From assembly GCF_964204645.1 (NCBI RefSeq), contig NC_134033.1, forward strand, positions 248,001 through 312,000: a stretch of DNA of 64,000 nt, written 5' to 3'. The position numbers and the translations under genes were made by a program. Of this stretch, positions 61,001 to 64,000 are shown in pieces. The notes below the pieces were generated by a model. It saw nothing but the letters and a program-made list of their open reading frames with translations, ran no database searches and had not been told where the DNA came from. The first letter of the stretch is position 1; each line of letters begins with the position of its first letter. Origin of the DNA: Tubulanus polymorphus. Its lineage: Eukaryota; Nemertea; Palaeonemertea; Tubulaniformes; Tubulanidae.

Positions 61001-63868
61001 CGAGAAAATATAACTTAAAATTGTTCATTCATCAAAAACTTGATTGTTTGTGACGCCAATGTCTTCATTTGAAAGCCAATTAATTATAAACAACTTTTTT
61101 ATAGAAACTGTTAGAATAATAAAAGATGTTTACGGAACCGAGAATGATTGGGAGTTAACGAGAGATAAGGATAAACAAGGTAAGAGTAGTGACTGGTAAG
61201 AGAAGTGAGTGGTAAGAGTAGTGAGGGGTAAGAGTAGTGACTGGTAAGAGTAGTAAATGGTAAGAGAAGTGAGTGGTAAGAGTAGTGAGGGGTAAGAGTA
61301 GTGACTGGTAAGAGTAGTAAATGGTAAGAGAAGTGAGTGGTAAGAGTAGTGAGAGGTAAGAGGAGTGAGTGGTAAGAGTAGTGAGTGGTAAGATGAGTGA
61401 GAGGTAAGAGGAGTGAGAGGTAAGAGTAGTGAGTGGTAAGAGGAGTGAGTGGTAAGAGTAGTGAGGGGTAAGAGTAGTAAGAGGTTTAGAGTAGTGAGTG
61501 GTAAGAGGAGTGAGTGGTAAGAGGAGTGAGAGGTAAGAGGAGTGAGTGGTAAGAGGAGTGAGTGGTAAGAGGAGTGAGAGGTAAGAGGAGTGAGTGGTAA
61601 GAGGAGTGAGTGGTAAGAGGAGTGAGTGGTAAGAGGAGTGAGAGGTAAGAGGAGTGAGAGGTAAGAGGAGTGAGTGGTATGAGTAGTGAGGGGTAAGAGT
61701 AGTGACTGGTAAGAGTAGTAAATGGTAAGAGAAGTGAGTGGTAAGAGTAGTGAGTGGTAAGAGGAGTGATATAAACAATTCACAATTGAACAAATACTTT
61801 TTATATTTCATTTCAGAAAAAGGTATCAAAGAATCCGCGTTCCAACAGTTATCACGTGATCAAAGTAAGCTATAGTTTGTGTTAGTTTAAGTTCATGTAC
61901 ATGATTACATGCACATGTCACATAAGTGTACATGCACATGTTTGTATTGTTTAAATGTACATATATCAGTTATGTGTGAATTCATACATGTCAGTAACAT
62001 GTGAATGTGAGTTCAATTAACACGAGTTTAATCAATATATTTTCAGACATGTTAGATTTGGTCAAAGAAATTCTAAGTAAGTTCAAGATATGACTCGGTA
62101 TTTCCTCTTCAACTCGAATCTTGGATTCAAATGTGTTTATAATTATCTATTGACAGGAAAATACTTTAGAATAAACAATTTAGAAACGAAACTATCAAAT
62201 GATATCGGTAAGATTTGATTGAATACAGTTATTGATGTATGAGTTTATTGATTATTATTCTACTGTCAACTCATTTTGTAAATGTATTACAGATACATTA
62301 CTGAACAAGAAGAGGTCAATAGATGGCGCTGATGCAGTTTACAATAGAGATGAAGGTAAGTTATTATCATACACTGTTCATAGACGAAATCAATTATTCT
62401 GCTTTACTGATTAAAATGAAGCAAATCTCATTCAAGATGGCCGCTGGGCCGCCTTTTGGCAATGTTAAAGAGGCCTATACCGATTCTGGAAAACCTTTCT
62501 GGGGGTTTCGTTTCAACCAAAATACTTCGTATACATTCCGGAATAGTGTAATCCGTAAACCGGATTGAAGTGACCGGTTAAGAATTTGTAATCTGGAATT
62601 GATATTCCTAAACCTGAATATTTACAATCAAAACCTGTTTTGTTGCAATTTCTGGTCTAAATTCCGCATTTCATACATCGAATTTGAGATGTTTTACTCA
62701 CGCGTGCCAGAATATCACTAATTCAACAGTTGTTAATAATCCATCCTTGGATTAAACAGAACTAATATAGGTACATTCAAACTCTTATTATTGTTATATG
62801 CTGATGATACGGTTATACTCGCCGAGACGCCAGAAGGACTTCAATGTGCCCTTGATAATATTTCTAATTACTGTCATGTAATGCATATCGGAATTAATTA
62901 TGAAAAAACGAAAATTGTCGTCTTTAGAAAAGCTGTCAATGTAAGAAACTTTGTTTGGAAGATTGATGGACAAGTAATAGAAAGTGTAAACTGTTTTACA
63001 TACTTAGGTATGGATTTCAATTTCAATGGAAAACATAATGTAACTATCAACAGTCTGGCTTCTCGGGGAGTATCAGCATAATATAATTTCAGAAAATACC
63101 TTCTGCAGTATCCAAAAGTCACACCCAGGCTAGCCATTAAATTTTTTAACAGCCTCGTGGTACCTGTCTTAACTTATGGCTGCCAAAATATGGGGTTTCA
63201 AAGAACAAAGAAAACTAGAGAGAATCCCTCTCAAATTTTATAAATACCTCCTGGGAGTTAAAAACTCAACACCTGATAACTTTGTATTTAGTGAAATTGG
63301 TAAATATCCAACACATATTCAGCAAAGAATGTTAATTGTGAAATATTGGCTTAATATACATAAAACTAAACCCGAGAAACTAACTAAGCTGATGTACAAT
63401 CAAATGTTAGATGATATCATACGTGATCACCGTGTAATTAATAAGCTTCTTTGGTTAGAGATCTATTGAATGGCCTAGGATATGTGGAATCTATGTGGAA
63501 AGGCTTTCAATCGCCTTTGGTATATATTATGTATTCAATGTATTTATATACTTGAATTATTTACCCGCCATACATTATCATGTAATTGTGTCATATCATT
63601 AAAAAAAATTATATTTTTTTGATATAATAAACTAATAAATTAATATAAATCCCACAATGAGAAAGAAAAATTAGTCCGACTTACAACAACAAAATTAAAA
63701 CAAAGAGCAAAGAGACTAATTGAGATATGATATTGATTTCAATTGAACTAATTTCATCTTAATTTCTTTAATTCAGATGAAGCACATGTTAGTTTTATAA
63801 CGCAATTGAATGAAGAGAAAAGACCCCTGACAGACAAAGAGAAACAGTTCATCACAGATGGTCAGTAA
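55009..63868 (+). CDS. Ig-superfamily receptor 2 with four Ig-like domains and a micro-exon tail
   Basis: Fourteen in-phase exons: 55009-55102, 55998-56288, 57329-57661, 58055-58381, 58591-58857, 59231-59332, 60096-60170, 60252-60293, 61105-61179, 61817-61864, 62047-62076, 62157-62207, 62293-62355, 63777 onward. Reading on from exon 14 reaches TAA at 63866-63868 (629 aa); splicing at 63860 to an acceptor at 63982 would end instead at 63993. Exon 1 is a signal peptide (LLILLLTIKFYS). Exons 2-5 each encode an Ig-like domain (VSITCKQ/MYKCVATN; LTCTCKA/TQCRLWE; VEYTCRTV/SFRCAVKE; VTCDPP/YRGRCLAD). Exon 4 is a close paralogue of the receptor 1 Ig domain (YKFKADFKLHNGTSFRC). Exon 6 is the transmembrane helix ending in LWRRGC. 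Every internal exon is phase 1-1, so each can be skipped in frame. Small missed exons are possible, and 3' completeness is uncertain. Confidence 0.78.
55195..55997 (+). repeat. 82-bp minisatellite carrying the receptor 2 exon 2 acceptor
   Basis: Ten copies with an exact 82-bp period. Each contains TTTGATATTTCAG|CACCTGA, the intron end, and about 45 bases of exon 2 start. Acceptor AGs end at 55259, 55341, 55423, 55505, 55587, 55669, 55751, 55833, 55915 and 55997; only the last leads into the complete Ig exon. Entering at an earlier copy meets an in-frame TGA before the next unit. Confidence 0.95.
56462..56620. mobile_element. fold-back element in receptor 2 intron 2
   Basis: Arms CTGGTTCCACAGTTGTGAGG and CCACAACTGTGGAACTGGAT, with internal inverted TTAACTCCGAGTTAAAG and GACTTAAGTCA words. 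Family of 17886-17975. Confidence 0.65.
58460..58555 (+). mobile_element. weak tRNA-like element
   Basis: A B-box-like CAGGTTCGAATCCCTCCCG lies about 50 bases after GTAGATCTATGATCTACC, with partly complementary ends (GTAGTAGAT and GGTCTAC). It does not fold as a functional tRNA and may be a second SINE type. Confidence 0.35.
59470..59605. repeat. dispersed repeat, copy in receptor 2 intron
   Basis: Partner of 47195-47345, with TTTAGTCCCAGCGGGCTA and TTTACACATATTTCAAGTTT. The same intron also has GGCGGCCATCTT-type sequence (about 59833) that recurs near 60732. Confidence 0.6.
60359..60597. repeat. dispersed 236-bp repeat, copy 2
   Basis: Partner of 52407-52642, in the intron after receptor 2 exon 8. 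Confidence 0.9.
61179..61770 (+). repeat. 16-bp minisatellite made of 5' splice sites
   Basis: About 37 copies of a GGTAAGAGTAGTGAGT-type 16-mer that begin exactly at the donor of receptor 2 exon 9 (AAACAAG|GTAAGAGTAG). Every unit contains GGTAAGAG, a near-consensus donor. The minus-strand LLLPLT repeat frames are artefacts. Confidence 0.95.
62760..63470 (+). pseudogene. non-LTR retrotransposon reverse transcriptase remnant
   Basis: Starts within the RT palm with LLYADDTVILAETPEGLQ (the YADD catalytic motif). It continues through the KTKIVVFRK and YLGMDF thumb-like region and into a C-terminal segment with IWGFKEQRKLERIPLKF and YLLGVKNSTPD, typical of animal LINE ORF2 C termini. An in-frame stop near 63080 and a frameshift near 63170 break it, and the 5' end is missing, as in 5'-truncated LINE insertions. 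It lies in the last intron of receptor 2 in the same orientation. Confidence 0.85.
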
Positions 63869-63982
63869 AACTATGAATTATAACATAGTCTTACATTTTG
63901 AAAAAGGTGCTTCCTTTCTGAAGAGAAGCCATTGCAAATAATAGAAGCCTTTGAAAATAATGTAGTTTCTTGTGAGTTTCAG

Positions 63983-63993
63983 ATCCCCAGTAA
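63983..63993 (+). other. possible alternative terminal exon of receptor 2
   Basis: An acceptor GAGTTTCAG at 63982 is followed in phase by two codons and a TAA. If the weak donor at 63860 (GATG|GTCAGT) is used, the protein would end DPQ instead of GQ. Confidence 0.3.
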
Positions 63994-64000
63994 ACAGTTA

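Noticed and set aside
61130-61829. Two Leu/Pro/Thr-rich minus-strand frames of more than 200 codons
   Set aside because: Antisense of the 16-bp splice-donor minisatellite (48-bp frame period).

Overview
This window looks like nuclear DNA from an invertebrate animal, and a lophotrochozoan (mollusc, annelid or nemertean type) seems most likely. The evidence is GT-AG multi-exon genes with short exons, an intron-bearing tRNA-Ile(UAU), animal families (Ig receptors, a C-terminally anchored amine oxidase, a DUF229 sulfatase-like protein), a non-LTR retrotransposon remnant, and a very high load of minisatellites. The phylum cannot be fixed from the sequence alone. There are no operons, CRISPR arrays or prokaryotic signals.

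Layout. Positions 1-16600 are mostly gene-poor and repeat-rich: two identical inverted tRNA-Ile(UAU) genes (985-1076 +, 6563-6654 -), about ten tandem arrays, a degenerate telomere-like block (8985-9734), two inverted copies of one 92-bp satellite (12857-13350 and 14982-15712), and one candidate coding exon (14163-14367 -). Then come a five-exon gene on the minus strand for a small secreted VWD-domain protein (16624-19146), a 925-codon low-complexity reading frame with (CAG)53 and a glycine tract (22395-25172 +), a three-exon DUF229 gene (26878-30021 +) and a 13-exon monoamine-oxidase-like gene on the minus strand (32298-37830). A long noncoding, repeat-filled stretch follows (37831-46120). 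The right end holds two tandem paralogous Ig-superfamily receptor genes on the plus strand (46121-50075 and 55009 to about 63868).

I assembled five genes by following reading-frame phase across GT-AG boundaries. Phases are consistent at every junction, giving proteins of 302 aa (VWD), 806 aa (DUF229), 561 aa (amine oxidase), 509 aa (Ig receptor 1) and about 629 aa (Ig receptor 2). All are sequence-based models without transcript support.

The most notable system is the Ig receptor pair. Receptor 1 has a signal peptide, one Ig domain, a transmembrane helix and a roughly 296-residue tail. The tail's internal repeats carry eight YxxM motifs (the PI3K p85 SH2 docking consensus) plus YxN-type sites. 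Receptor 2 has four Ig-like domains, one related to that of receptor 1, and a tail built from many tiny phase 1-1 exons that could each be skipped without a frameshift.

A second theme is that several minisatellites in these genes have amplified a splice site with its adjoining exon end: the amine oxidase exon 4 donor and exon 9 acceptor, the receptor 2 exon 2 acceptor and its exon 9 donor. This makes ladders of decoy or alternative splice sites. Other themes are a dispersed palindromic element whose ends seem to seed minisatellites, hammerhead-like cores in a 69-bp satellite, and many CTCF-like motifs.
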